From the NCBI GenBank assembly GCA_029263175.1, contig JAJCXZ010000063.1, positions 33,427 to 97,426 on the forward strand: a stretch of DNA of 64,000 bases, written 5' to 3'. This DNA comes from Acidimicrobiales bacterium. Its GTDB lineage: Bacteria > Actinomycetota > Acidimicrobiia > Acidimicrobiales > Aldehydirespiratoraceae. The translations under genes were made by a program, and so were the position numbers. Below the pieces are notes generated by a model. The model was given only the letters and a program-made list of their open reading frames with translations. It did not search any database and was not told the DNA's origin. This document shows positions 44,496 to 53,375 of the stretch, in pieces; within the stretch, counting starts at the first letter, position 1, and each line of letters begins with the position of its first letter.

Positions 44496-46715
44496 TCAGA
44501 TCTTCTCGAGCGGAGCCCAGCTGAGCAGAAGCCGTTTTTCCCCGACGTTCGGAAAGTGCACGGATGCCTCGGCTTTGTCGCCGGCGCCTTCGATGTCGAC
44601 GATCACGCCTTCTCCCCACTGGCTGTGGCGAACATCGTCACCCACCTTCAAACCCATGGCCTCGGCGCCGGACGGAGACGGTCGATTCGCGGCGGCCATG
44701 GCCTGCTCGACCATGTGATCACGATTCTCGCTCGCTCGTCCGCCGCCACCGAACGTGCGGCCCGAGGTGTCGCCATCGCCGCGATCACGGCGACTGCGCA
44801 GCATTCGCGACCCACCGATCTCGTCGATGAGTCCGCTCGGAATCTCGTCGAGGAACCGACTCGGCGGGTTGTACTGCGTGGTGCCGTGCATCATCCGGCT
44901 CCAGGCACTCGTGAGGTGCAGTTTTTGCATCGCTCGAGTGATACCGACATAGGCAAGGCGTCGCTCTTCTTCGAGCTCAGCAGGCTCCCCGAGGGCTCGG
45001 ATGTGGGGGAACACCCCATCCTCCATACCGACGAGGAAGACCACAGGGAACTCCAGCCCCTTGGCCGCGTGCAAGGTCATCAGCGTGACCGAGGACTCTT
45101 CGTCGTCGAGATCGTCGGTGTCGGCGACAAGGGAGATCTTTTCGAGGAACTCGTCAACGGTCTCATACTCGCGGGCCATGCCGACGAGTTCGCTGAGATT
45201 TTCGAGGCGACCCTCGGCCTCGACCGACCGCTCGATCTGGAGCTCCTCGAGATAGCCCGATCGCTCGAGGGCCTCCTCGATGATCGTGGCGGGTCCCGCA
45301 TCGAGCTTTCGAATCTCGGTGGTGAGGACCAGGAACTTCTCGATGCCGGTAGCGGCGCGGCCGCTGACGCCGGCCTCGTCGAATCGAATCAGGGCCTGAT
45401 CGAAGGACTCGCCATTGGCGGTCGCCCACGCATCGAGTTTGCCAACCGAGGAGTCGCCGACTCCGCGCTTCGGCGTGTTGAGCACCCGCTTGACGCTCAC
45501 CTCGTCGGTCGGATTGATCACAGCACGTAGATACGCAACGGCGTCCTTGACCTCACGTCGATCGTAGAAACGTGTGCCGCCGACGACCTTGTAGGGGATC
45601 CCGACTCGAACGAGGAACTCTTCGATGACGCGGGACATGGAGTTGGTGCGGTAGAACACCGCCATCTCGCCCCACCTCATGTGGTCGTGGTCGTGAAGCT
45701 TGGCCAGTTCGTTGGCAACGAACTGGGCCTCGTCGGACTCATCGTCAGCGTGGTAGCGAACGATCTTCTCGCCCGGACCCTCATCGGTCCACAGATCCTT
45801 CGGCTTACGACCAACGTTCTTGGAGATGACCGCGTTGGCTGCGTCCAGGATCGACTGACTCGACCGGTAGTTCTGCTCGAGCACGATCACCGAGGCATCG
45901 GGGAACGCCTCCTCGAACTCGAGGATGTTGCGAATATCGGCGCCCCGGAAGGAATACACGGACTGGTCGCTGTCGCCCACGACCGTGACTTGGCGGTGCG
46001 CTTCGCCGAGCATGAGCACGAGATCGTTCTGGACAGGGTTGGTGTCCTGGTACTCGTCGACGAGAACGTGGCCGAAGGGATGACGCCAATGGTCGAGCAC
46101 GTCGGGCTGGGTGCGGAAGAGTTCCGACGTGCGCATCAGCAGGTCGTCGAAGTCCATGGCGCCGGCGCTCAGGAGTCGACGCTGGTACTCCGCATAGACG
46201 TCCGCGATCTTGCGCTGGAAGATCTGCTCGGCTTGGGCGGCGAATAGCTCGGGGCCGACGTTTTCGTTCTTGGCCGCCGAGATCGCAGCGTGGATCGATC
46301 GAGGCGGGAACCGTTTCGGATCGAGGTTGAGGTCACGGATCACGTAGCCGGTGAGCCGAACCGCGTCGGCCTGGTCGTAGATCGAGAAGCGTCCGGGGAA
46401 GCCGAGGCGCTGCACATCTCGGCGCAGGATCCGAACACACGCCGAGTGGAAGGTCGAGACCCACATCTTCTCCGCCACCGGCCCGACGAGCCCGCCGACG
46501 CGGTGCTTCATCTCCCCCGCCGCTTTGTTCGTGAAGGTGATGGCGAGGATCTCGAACGGCGACAGACCCTGTTCGATCAGGTGGGCGATGCGGTGCGTCA
46601 GAACCCGGGTCTTCCCCGAGCCGGCACCCGCGACCACAAGTAGAGGGCCGCCTTCGTGGATGACGGCGTCGTACTGGGCAGGATTCAGGCCATCAAGGAG
46701 GCGCACGTCGGGCAT
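44496..46715 (-). CDS. pcrA: ATP-dependent DNA helicase PcrA/UvrD
   Basis: This 739-residue superfamily 1A helicase shows motif I 'VVAGAGSGKT', Ia 'AITFTNKAAGEM', II 'VDEYQDTN', III 'VVGDSDQSVYSFRGAD', IV 'LEQNYRSS', V 'LMTLHAAKGLEF' and VI 'EEERRLAYVGITRA'. A C-terminal Tudor-like module ('VGDDVRHSQWGEGVIVDI' ... 'LSWAPLEKI') binds RNA polymerase in known PcrA/UvrD. It works in nucleotide excision repair, mismatch or replication-conflict resolution. The ATG was chosen at 'MPDVRLLDGLNPAQ'; the longer frame upstream overlaps the regulator gene. Confidence 0.95.
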   Translation of the reverse strand: MPDVRLLDGLNPAQYDAVIHEGGPLLVVAGAGSGKTRVLTHRIAHLIEQGLSPFEILAITFTNKAAGEMKHRVGGLVGPVAEKMWVSTFHSACVRILRRDVQRLGFPGRFSIYDQADAVRLTGYVIRDLNLDPKRFPPRSIHAAISAAKNENVGPELFAAQAEQIFQRKIADVYAEYQRRLLSAGAMDFDDLLMRTSELFRTQPDVLDHWRHPFGHVLVDEYQDTNPVQNDLVLMLGEAHRQVTVVGDSDQSVYSFRGADIRNILEFEEAFPDASVIVLEQNYRSSQSILDAANAVISKNVGRKPKDLWTDEGPGEKIVRYHADDESDEAQFVANELAKLHDHDHMRWGEMAVFYRTNSMSRVIEEFLVRVGIPYKVVGGTRFYDRREVKDAVAYLRAVINPTDEVSVKRVLNTPKRGVGDSSVGKLDAWATANGESFDQALIRFDEAGVSGRAATGIEKFLVLTTEIRKLDAGPATIIEEALERSGYLEELQIERSVEAEGRLENLSELVGMAREYETVDEFLEKISLVADTDDLDDEESSVTLMTLHAAKGLEFPVVFLVGMEDGVFPHIRALGEPAELEEERRLAYVGITRAMQKLHLTSAWSRMMHGTTQYNPPSRFLDEIPSGLIDEIGGSRMLRSRRDRGDGDTSGRTFGGGGRASENRDHMVEQAMAAANRPSPSGAEAMGLKVGDDVRHSQWGEGVIVDIEGAGDKAEASVHFPNVGEKRLLLSWAPLEKI

Positions 46716-46756
46716 TGAGGCCACCCTAGCGAGCGGGTGTGACTGCCGAGGCCGAC

Positions 46757-47458
46757 TCAGTCTTCGGTGAGTTTGTAGCCAAGGCCGCGGATGGTGATGA
46801 TGCGCGACGGGGTCTTGCGGTTCGTCTCGACCTTGGCGCGAAGGCGTTTGATATGGACATCGAGGGTTTTGGTGTCTCCGACGTAGTCGTAGCCCCAAAC
46901 TCGGTCGATCAGAGTCTGCCGGGTCACCACGAGTCCCGAGTTCTCCATGAGGAGCGCCAGGAGATCGAACTCCTTCAGCGGCAGTTGGATCGGCTCGCCG
47001 TTGATACTCACCTCGTGGCGCTCGCGGTCCAGGACCAGGTCCGCCACCTCGAGAACGCCTTCGACCCCCGCCGCCACGGCCAGGGTGGAGTTGGCACGCC
47101 GCAGTACCGTGCGCATTCGAGCGACCAGCTCTCTCACCCGGTACGGCTTGGTGACGTAGTCATCGGCGCCAACCTCCAGAGCGATCACTGCATCGATCTC
47201 CTCGTTGCGAGCCGAGACCATGATCACCGGGGTCTCGTCGACGGCCCGAATCTCTCGGCACACGTCGATCCCCGACATGCGAGGGAGCATCACGTCGAGC
47301 AGTACGAGATCGGGGTGGTAGGCCCGCCATACCTCCAGTGCTTCCACTCCATCCGCGGCCAAGTGGACGACGAAGCCTTCCTTTTTCAATGCCTGCCGGA
47401 GACCCTCCCGGAATGCGGGCTCGTCGTCGACAACAAGAACGCTGACGCCCTGCGTCAC
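46757..47458 (-). CDS. OmpR/PhoB-family response regulator, RegX3-like
   Basis: This 233-residue regulator has a receiver domain (acidic pocket D11/D12, phosphoacceptor D55 in 'LVLLDVMLP', Lys in 'TKPYR') and a winged-helix DNA-binding domain ('LPLKEFDLLALLMENSGLVVTR' split, 'RVWGYDYVGDTKTLDVHIKRLR' split). It most resembles RegX3/PhoP of actinobacterial phosphate control. GTG start overlaps the TGA of the PhoU-kinase gene by four bases, so it is the cognate partner and closes the pst operon. The PHO-box-like repeats at 53283-53321 and 56390-56417 are its likely targets. Confidence 0.93.
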   Translation of the reverse strand: MTQGVSVLVVDDEPAFREGLRQALKKEGFVVHLAADGVEALEVWRAYHPDLVLLDVMLPRMSGIDVCREIRAVDETPVIMVSARNEEIDAVIALEVGADDYVTKPYRVRELVARMRTVLRRANSTLAVAAGVEGVLEVADLVLDRERHEVSINGEPIQLPLKEFDLLALLMENSGLVVTRQTLIDRVWGYDYVGDTKTLDVHIKRLRAKVETNRKTPSRIITIRGLGYKLTED

Positions 47459-48897
47459 GGCGACGCCGATGGGGCGGACGGCAGATGCATCGAGAAGCTG
47501 GATCCTTCACCGGGCTTGGACTCGACGATGACTCGTCCGCCATGGTTCTGTGCGACATGGCGAACGATCGCCAGACCGAGGCCGGTGCCGCCCGATTCAC
47601 GGCTCCGCGCACGATCCACACGGTAGAACCGCTCGAAGACACGCTCCAGTTCGGTTCGCGGAATGCCGACGCCGTCGTCTTTCACCGTGATGGACACGCC
47701 GCTTTCGAGCTGGTCGACCGATATCACGATCTGCTGATCCGGATCGGAGTACCGAACGGCGTTGTCGAGCAGATTCGTGAGCGCCCGAACGAGTTGCCGA
47801 CGGTCGCCGGAGACCTCGAGGCCGCATGGGAGACCGACGGTGGCGACGGTGACACCGTTCGTGTCGGCGAACGACCGCACCTTCTCGACCGAGAGCTGGA
47901 CGAACGAGTCGACGTCTATCCGGTCGAAGGATGTCTGGGTCTCTTCGAGCCGTGACAGTTCGAGCAGGTCATCGATGATGTCGCCGACCCGTCCGACCTC
48001 TCGGCGCAGCATTTCGGTGAGCCGGGCTCGATCCTCCGTCTCGGGATCGCCCTCCAGCGCTTCGGCCAGGAGTGAGATCGCCCCGACGGGAGTCTTCAAC
48101 TCGTGCGACACGTTGGAGACGAAGTCCCGTCGGATCGCGTCGATCTTTCGCGACTCGGCGATCGAGTCGATCACGGCGAGTCCCCGGGATGGACGAGGTT
48201 CAGGATCGTTGGCCCGTTCCTTGGCTCGCTCGGCCGCCTGGGCCTCAGGGAGCCACCCATCCACGATGTAGCGCACGCGCTCTCCGACATTCTCGGCGTG
48301 ATCGCCGATCCGTTCGTAGAACCGACCGACGAGTGCGAGCTGGAGGGACTGCTGAGGATCAAGGGCGCCACGCCGAGCGTCGCTGATCACATGCTGGATG
48401 TATCGGTAATGGAGATCGTCGAGCACGTCATCGAGTTCGTCGATTGATCGGGCGAGCTCGGAATCTCGAGTCCGGAGGGATTCGCTCGCCCGGCGCAGCA
48501 GGAGCTGGGCCTGAGCAGACATGCGCACCACGAGATCGCGCACGTGGTCGTCAGGATGAGCACCTTGGAGACGGCCGACGGCTTTCGCGATGTTGGACAC
48601 GAGATCGCCGCTTCGCTCGACGTCCATGTTGATGTGCATCGCGGCGACGACGTAGCGCAGATCCGTTGCCACCGGCTGTTCACGTATCAGGGTCTCGATA
48701 CACCCCTCCTCGACCTGGAGGGACAAGAGATCGATGTCATCATCAGCCGCGACCAGTCGATCGGCGGTCGCCACATCACCTTCGAGCATGGCGGAGGTCA
48801 CTTCACCGACCCGGTCAGCCACGAGCTCGGTCATGGCCAGCAAGCTGTCCTCGATGAATGCCAGCCGCTCGTCGAGGCCCGATCGGATTTCGTTCAC
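47455..48897 (-). CDS. PhoU-histidine kinase fusion (cytosolic phosphate sensor)
   Basis: This 480-residue protein joins two usually separate functions in one frame. Residues 1-215 form a full two-lobe PhoU domain: 'QPVATDLRYVVAAMHINMDVERSGDLVSNIA' (split; ERSGD 94-98) and 'GRFYERIGDHAENVGERV' (ERIGD 195-199). After a charged linker (216-240) comes a SenX3/PhoR-like kinase: H265 in 'NVSHELKTPVGAIS', N-box 'LTNLLDNA' (373-380), G1 'DDGVGI', F-box 'FERFYRVD' and G2 'GGTGLGL' (436-442). There is no membrane segment and no PAS domain. The GTG start is set by GGGGAGG 5 nt upstream; an ATG at 48918 overlaps the pstB stop. It lies between pstB and the RegX3-like gene, so PhoU signal and kinase output are covalently tied. 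Confidence 0.93.
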   Translation of the reverse strand: MNEIRSGLDERLAFIEDSLLAMTELVADRVGEVTSAMLEGDVATADRLVAADDDIDLLSLQVEEGCIETLIREQPVATDLRYVVAAMHINMDVERSGDLVSNIAKAVGRLQGAHPDDHVRDLVVRMSAQAQLLLRRASESLRTRDSELARSIDELDDVLDDLHYRYIQHVISDARRGALDPQQSLQLALVGRFYERIGDHAENVGERVRYIVDGWLPEAQAAERAKERANDPEPRPSRGLAVIDSIAESRKIDAIRRDFVSNVSHELKTPVGAISLLAEALEGDPETEDRARLTEMLRREVGRVGDIIDDLLELSRLEETQTSFDRIDVDSFVQLSVEKVRSFADTNGVTVATVGLPCGLEVSGDRRQLVRALTNLLDNAVRYSDPDQQIVISVDQLESGVSITVKDDGVGIPRTELERVFERFYRVDRARSRESGGTGLGLAIVRHVAQNHGGRVIVESKPGEGSSFSMHLPSAPSASP

Positions 48898-48902
48898 GGG
48901 CA

Positions 48903-48909
48903 CCTCCCC
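48903..48909 (-). promoter_or_regulatory. Shine-Dalgarno that sets the PhoU-kinase start
   Basis: GGGGAGG lies in the coding frame that follows the ATG at 48918 and has ideal spacing for the GTG at 48897. It favours the GTG over the ATG that overlaps the pstB stop codon. Confidence 0.6.
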
Positions 48910-48917
48910 GGTGTTCA

Positions 48918-49778
48918 TCAGCCGAACCGTCCAGTGACGTACGCCTCGGTTCGCTCGTCGGCAGGGTTCGAGAAGATCGTCCCCGTGTCGGCGAGCTCCA
49001 CCAGTTTGCCCCGTCGTTGGCCGGTCGACTCGTCCAGCTCCGCGGTGAAGAACGCGGTGCGATCGCTGACCCGTGCTGCCTGCTGCATATTGTGCGTCAC
49101 GATCACGATCGTGTACTCGTTCTGGATCTCCTTCATGAGCTCCTCGATGCGGCCCGTGGCGATCGGATCCAGGGCAGAACACGGTTCGTCCATCAGCAGC
49201 ACGTCGGGGTTCACGGCAATGGCGCGGGCGATGCAGAGACGCTGCTGCTGACCGCCCGACATACCGAGCGCGGAGGAATCGAGGCGGTCCTTCACCTCGT
49301 CCCAGAGGCCGGCACTGCGCAGCGAGCCCTCGACCACCTCGTCGAGGTTGCCCTTCTGGCCGGCGACCTTCGGGCCGTACGCCACGTTTTCGTAGATCGA
49401 CTTCGGAAACGGGTTCGGCTTCTGGAAAACCATGCCGATCCGGCGACGCACCGCAACGGGATCGACCTGCGGGTCGTAGAGGTCGATGCCGTGATACAGC
49501 ACGCTGCCTTCGACGCGGGCGATGTCGATGAGATCGTTCATGCGGTTGAAGCACCGCAGAACGGTCGACTTTCCGCAACCGGACGGCCCGATGAACGCAG
49601 TGATCTGTCGCTCTCGAACGTCGAGGTTCACATCGGCGACCGCTCTGAGAGGGCCGTAGTAGACGTTCAGGTCGTGGACGGTGAACACCTCTCGGGCCGC
49701 GGGGCGAGCGTCATCGACGCTCGCCGGAGGAGCCGGCGCGACGACCGTCGGACGGAGGTCTGATTCGGACATGACCAT
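48918..49778 (-). CDS. pstB: phosphate ABC transporter ATP-binding protein
   Basis: This 286-residue ATPase energises PstCA. It has Walker A 'GPSGCGKST', the Q-loop 'FQKPNPFP' typical of PstB, signature '[14 protein letters not shown]', Walker B '[13 protein letters not shown]' and H-loop 'VTHNMQQ'. An N-terminal extension of about 30 Pro/Ala-rich residues precedes 'VHDLNVYYG'. The ATG overlaps the pstA stop by one base; a second ATG lies two codons in. In other bacteria PstB contacts PhoU; here that contact would be with the PhoU lobe of the fused kinase encoded next. Confidence 0.96.
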   Translation of the reverse strand: MVMSESDLRPTVVAPAPPASVDDARPAAREVFTVHDLNVYYGPLRAVADVNLDVRERQITAFIGPSGCGKSTVLRCFNRMNDLIDIARVEGSVLYHGIDLYDPQVDPVAVRRRIGMVFQKPNPFPKSIYENVAYGPKVAGQKGNLDEVVEGSLRSAGLWDEVKDRLDSSALGMSGGQQQRLCIARAIAVNPDVLLMDEPCSALDPIATGRIEELMKEIQNEYTIVIVTHNMQQAARVSDRTAFFTAELDESTGQRRGKLVELADTGTIFSNPADERTEAYVTGRFG

Positions 49779-50698
49779 CAGCTTCCCAACTTCTTGGAGA
49801 TACGGGCACGGGTGACAATGGCCACGAAGTTGACCATGAAGACGAGGAGGAGAAGGACGAGGCTGGCGGTGGCAGCGTGGCCTCGCCAGGACTCCGCCGG
49901 TTCCTTGGCGAAGTTCGCGATGTTCATCGGCAATGCGGTGAAGGCGCCTTGCATCTGTTCGAGGAAGTCGTTGTTGCCGGTGGTGTAGAACGCCACGGCT
50001 CCGATGACGAGCAGCGGAGCGGCCTCACCGAGCGCACGGCCGACAGCCAGCACCATGCCCGTGAGAATTCCGGGCAGGGCGGCCGGGAAGACCTGGGTTC
50101 GCACGACCTCCCACTTGGTTGCGCCCAGTCCGTACGCGCCTTCACGAAGCGAAGCGGGCACGGCCCGGACAGCCTCTGCCGCGGTGATCACCACGACAGG
50201 CAGGACCAGGATGGCGATCGTGATTCCGCCGGAGATCACGGTTGACCCGCCGGTCAACCCCCGGAGTGCTTGAACGAAGACGGCGAGCCCGAGAAGTCCG
50301 TAGACGATCGACGGCACGCCCGCGAGGTTGCGAACGGTGACCTGGATGAGACGAGACACCCACGTGTCCTCTGCGTATTCCTCGAGGTAGACCGCCGCGG
50401 CGATACCGATCGGGAAGGTCATCATCACGATGGCGGCGATCAATATGCTGCCGCGAATCCCCTGGGCGACGCCTGCCTTGCCGGGGTCCGATGACGAAGG
50501 CGACACGAGGAAGTCCCAGAAGCGTTCCGTCACGATCTCGGACGCGCCGTCAACCACATTCCAGAACACCGAGCCGACCATCGCGAACGCGACGACAACT
50601 GAAACGACGAGAAGTCCGAAGAAGATCTGGCCTCGAATATCGGCTCCGCGCCGAAGACGAATCGACTCGAGGTCCACGGTGCGAGTGGCGATGGCCAT
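49778..50698 (-). CDS. pstA: phosphate ABC transporter permease PstA
   Basis: This 306-residue permease has about six hydrophobic segments and the EAA loop near '[20 protein letters not shown]'. It forms the transmembrane channel with PstC. Segment '[35 protein letters not shown]' (split) is a PstA hallmark. Its start overlaps the pstC stop by one base and its stop overlaps pstB by one base. Confidence 0.95.
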   Translation of the reverse strand: MAIATRTVDLESIRLRRGADIRGQIFFGLLVVSVVVAFAMVGSVFWNVVDGASEIVTERFWDFLVSPSSSDPGKAGVAQGIRGSILIAAIVMMTFPIGIAAAVYLEEYAEDTWVSRLIQVTVRNLAGVPSIVYGLLGLAVFVQALRGLTGGSTVISGGITIAILVLPVVVITAAEAVRAVPASLREGAYGLGATKWEVVRTQVFPAALPGILTGMVLAVGRALGEAAPLLVIGAVAFYTTGNNDFLEQMQGAFTALPMNIANFAKEPAESWRGHAATASLVLLLLVFMVNFVAIVTRARISKKLGS

Positions 50699-52113
50699 CA
50701 GTAGACCTGCCGGAATCGGCGAACCACGAGATCCGAGAGGACATTGAGGAGAAGCGTCAGGAGAAAGAGCAACGCCCCGAGGAAGTAGAGGCTCTGGAAC
50801 GCGATGCCGACACCGGCGACCTCGTCCGTTCCCGCGCCAAGCGAGGCCATTGCACCGGTGATCGTCTGCCCTGGGTCGAGCGGATTGAGGTTGAAGATGC
50901 CCGTGAGGCCGGCGGCGATAAAGACAACCATGGTCTCTCCCACCGCCCGCGACACGGCAACGATCATCGCCGCCGAAATACCGGAGAGGGCGGCAGGGAA
51001 CACAACGCGCAGTGCGGTGGTGACCTTGCGGCCGCCGAGGCCGTAGCTCGCCTCACGAAGCTCCCGCGGCACAGCCCGCATCGCATCCTCGGATATCGAC
51101 GCCACGATCGGCACCGTCAGGATCCCGACACCGACCCCCGCCGCCAGAATCGATTGGAACGCGATGTCGCCGAACACCGGCTCCAACACCGTCGGGGTGA
51201 TGAAGCTGATGGCGAAGAAGCCGAGAACAACCGACGGGACGCTGGCCAGCGTCTCGATCAGGGGCTTGATGATCCGACGAACGCGGGCCGGCGCGTACTC
51301 CGACAGATAGAACGCCACGCCCAGCCCGACGGGGGCCGCGACGAACATGGCGATTCCGGTCACCCAGAGAGTCCCGACGAAGAGCGTGCCGATGTCGAAC
51401 TCGCCACGACGGGGAAACCAGCCGCGTCCGGTGAGAATCCCCCAACTGAAGTCGTCGGCAACGACGAACTCCCAGGCCTCACGGAAGATGTTCCAGACGA
51501 TGAGCGTGCTGACCAGTACCGAGACGAGGCCGGCAACAAACATCGCTCGGCCGGCGATGCGGTCCTGGCGATTGCGAGCAGGGTCGAGGCGCAGGTCGGC
51601 GGCGGACGTGAGCGTTGGCAGTTCGATCATCCCGACCGAGCCGAACCCATCGGTCACCACGGTGTTCGCCACGAAATCCCACGGCGCCCTACGCCCGCGT
51701 GATCGCCAGACGAACAACCCGGAGAGCACCCAGACCATCGCCGCGGGAACGATGTTGAAGTCGAGAACCAACGCGGGGATGCCGTAGAGCACTCCAAACC
51801 GCGAGATCTGCCGGATCGAGATCGGCAGCATCGCCGCCGGAGTGCCATCGGTCATGGCGATGTATTGGCCGGACATGGATCCGATTGCTGTCTGAGATTG
51901 AGGGAAGATCCAACCGTTCCAGATCGCGAGGACCACGAACGCGAGCCAGAAGTTCGATGGGCCAAAGTCGCGGATGGGCCCTGCGGCAAAGTATTCCGTC
52001 AACGCGATCAGCAAGACGACGACGACGTAGATCAAGGGCTCGGCTGCTGCCGCCGCCCTCGTCGAGAAGCCGGGAATCGTCACTACCGGTCGAGGTGCTG
52101 TGGCTACTCCCAT
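50698..52113 (-). CDS. pstC: phosphate ABC transporter permease PstC with long N-terminal extension
   Basis: The last 280 or so residues of this 471-residue protein are a normal PstC permease (six helices; EAA loop 'VPRELREASYGLGGRKVTT', 'YLSEYAPARVRRIIKPLIETLASVPSVVLGFFA' split). The first 185 or so residues are extra: about four more hydrophobic segments ('LIYVVVVLLIALTEYFA', 'WLAFVVLAIWNGWIF', 'VLYGIPALVLDF', 'IVPAAMVWVLSGLFVW') before the permease starts near 'GRAMFVAGLVSVLV'. Usual PstC length is about 300-340. The extension may be a regulatory or assembly module. It overlaps the pstS stop by ten bases. Confidence 0.93.
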   Translation of the reverse strand: MGVATAPRPVVTIPGFSTRAAAAAEPLIYVVVVLLIALTEYFAAGPIRDFGPSNFWLAFVVLAIWNGWIFPQSQTAIGSMSGQYIAMTDGTPAAMLPISIRQISRFGVLYGIPALVLDFNIVPAAMVWVLSGLFVWRSRGRRAPWDFVANTVVTDGFGSVGMIELPTLTSAADLRLDPARNRQDRIAGRAMFVAGLVSVLVSTLIVWNIFREAWEFVVADDFSWGILTGRGWFPRRGEFDIGTLFVGTLWVTGIAMFVAAPVGLGVAFYLSEYAPARVRRIIKPLIETLASVPSVVLGFFAISFITPTVLEPVFGDIAFQSILAAGVGVGILTVPIVASISEDAMRAVPRELREASYGLGGRKVTTALRVVFPAALSGISAAMIVAVSRAVGETMVVFIAAGLTGIFNLNPLDPGQTITGAMASLGAGTDEVAGVGIAFQSLYFLGALLFLLTLLLNVLSDLVVRRFRQVY

Positions 52114-53237
52114 TGACCGGTCCCCGTCAGGCGAGCGTTCCAGATCGTGAACGCCCGGGTCTGATCCGCCGCCGGAAGGTCGACGTAGCCCGCCTCAGCA
52201 ACCGCGGCGAGACCCTCATCGCTCAGCATGTAGTCGACGAACGCAGCCACCGCCGGATCGGTGTCGGCCGCTTCAGCGTTCACGTAGGTGTAGAGGAAGC
52301 GGCTGATGGGGAACGAGGCATCGGCGATCGTCTCCGCCGTCGGGCCAACGCACTCCCCGCCGTCTTCCTTCGATATCTCGAGCATCCGAGCAGCACCGGC
52401 TTCAGAGGCTTCCAGCGCGAAAGCGAAACCAACCCAACCGAGAGGATGATCGCTCGCACCTATGCCCTCGATGATGACGTTGTCATTCGGACTGGCGGTG
52501 TAGTCCGGCCGGATCGTCTTCACGAACTCGCGGGCCTCCGGATCGAGTCCTGTCTCGCCCTTCGCGACCGACTCGATCACGATCTCGCCGAACGAGTCGA
52601 ACGTCCCTGACTCCTCACCAGGACCGAAGACCTCCAACCCGAGATCGTCGAACCGGGTGCCGCCCCACTCGGCCGTCAGGGCGTTCGCGGCTGCCCAGCT
52701 GTCGAACCCGACCGCTTCCTCGGACACGAGGGCATAGAGGTCGTTGAATGACAAGCACTCGATCGAGTCGTTGTTCGGAGAGGTGATGACGGTGATGCCA
52801 TCGATTCCACGCCGGATCTCGATGAACTCGACCCCGTTGGCAGCGCAGAGCTCGAGCTCTTCATCCTTGTAGAGCCGGGAAGCGTTCGCGATGGGGACCT
52901 CGCCGGCACAGAACTTCTGTGCGCCATCACCGGACCCTGGACCCTCAACCGCGATGGCGATCCCGGGATTGTTCTCCGCGAACACTTCCGCCTGAGCCTG
53001 CACGATGGGAAAAACAGTCGACGAACCCGACACGAGGAACGAACCATCGATCTCTCCGTTCGACGGCTCGTCGGCGCCGGATGCTTCGACTTCACCGGAC
53101 TGAACGGCCGCAACCGTCGGGTCGTCGTCGAGACGATCGACCACCGCGGCAACTCCGGCGAACACCACGAGAATCCCGAGGAGGGCCACGACGCTACGGA
53201 TTCGATCCGCTCGGGATGGGGGCAACAGACCAGTCAC
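52104..53237 (-). CDS. pstS: phosphate-binding protein PstS, first copy, membrane-anchored
   Basis: This 377-residue periplasmic-type binding protein captures phosphate for PstCAB. The binding motif 'VSGSSTVFPIVQAQAEVF' (Thr/Ser of the first loop), 'GSGDGAQKFCAGEVPIANASR' (split) and 'GPGEESGTFDSF' are typical. The N-terminus has a hydrophobic anchor ('VVALLGILVVFAGVAAVVD') but no lipobox Cys, unlike the second copy at 55265-56332. The GTG start is the only usable one before the anchor. It heads the operon and is divergent from the Na/Pi cotransporter gene. Confidence 0.93.
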   Translation of the reverse strand: MTGLLPPSRADRIRSVVALLGILVVFAGVAAVVDRLDDDPTVAAVQSGEVEASGADEPSNGEIDGSFLVSGSSTVFPIVQAQAEVFAENNPGIAIAVEGPGSGDGAQKFCAGEVPIANASRLYKDEELELCAANGVEFIEIRRGIDGITVITSPNNDSIECLSFNDLYALVSEEAVGFDSWAAANALTAEWGGTRFDDLGLEVFGPGEESGTFDSFGEIVIESVAKGETGLDPEAREFVKTIRPDYTASPNDNVIIEGIGASDHPLGWVGFAFALEASEAGAARMLEISKEDGGECVGPTAETIADASFPISRFLYTYVNAEAADTDPAVAAFVDYMLSDEGLAAVAEAGYVDLPAADQTRAFTIWNARLTGTGQWE

Positions 53238-53282
53238 TACGCCGAAGGGTACGGACGTGACTTGGCCGCAACCGAGCTGCTG

Positions 53283-53321
53283 GGTGAACGCTCGCTTCGT
53301 TCAGGTGAACGGTAGGTGAAC
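53283..53321. promoter_or_regulatory. PHO-box-like GTGAAC direct repeats, divergent promoter
   Basis: GGTGAAC occurs at 53283-53289, 53304-53310 and 53315-53321. The last two are exactly 11 bp apart and the first is 21 bp from the second, giving one face of the helix. Read on the minus strand they are GTTCACC repeats, the form known for PhoP/RegX3 boxes in actinobacteria. They lie between divergent pstS and the cotransporter gene and could control both. Confidence 0.65.
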
Positions 53322-53375
53322 GACCCCCGTCGCCTGGGCGGCCAGGACCATTCCGGTGCTACGTTCGCGGCCGAC

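Noticed and set aside
48897..48918. Frameshift or assembly join that would create the PhoU-kinase fusion artificially
   Set aside because: The frame is continuous from pstB overlap through both PhoU lobes, linker and kinase, the linker has normal codon use, and the kinase has no start codon with a ribosome-binding site of its own near the join.
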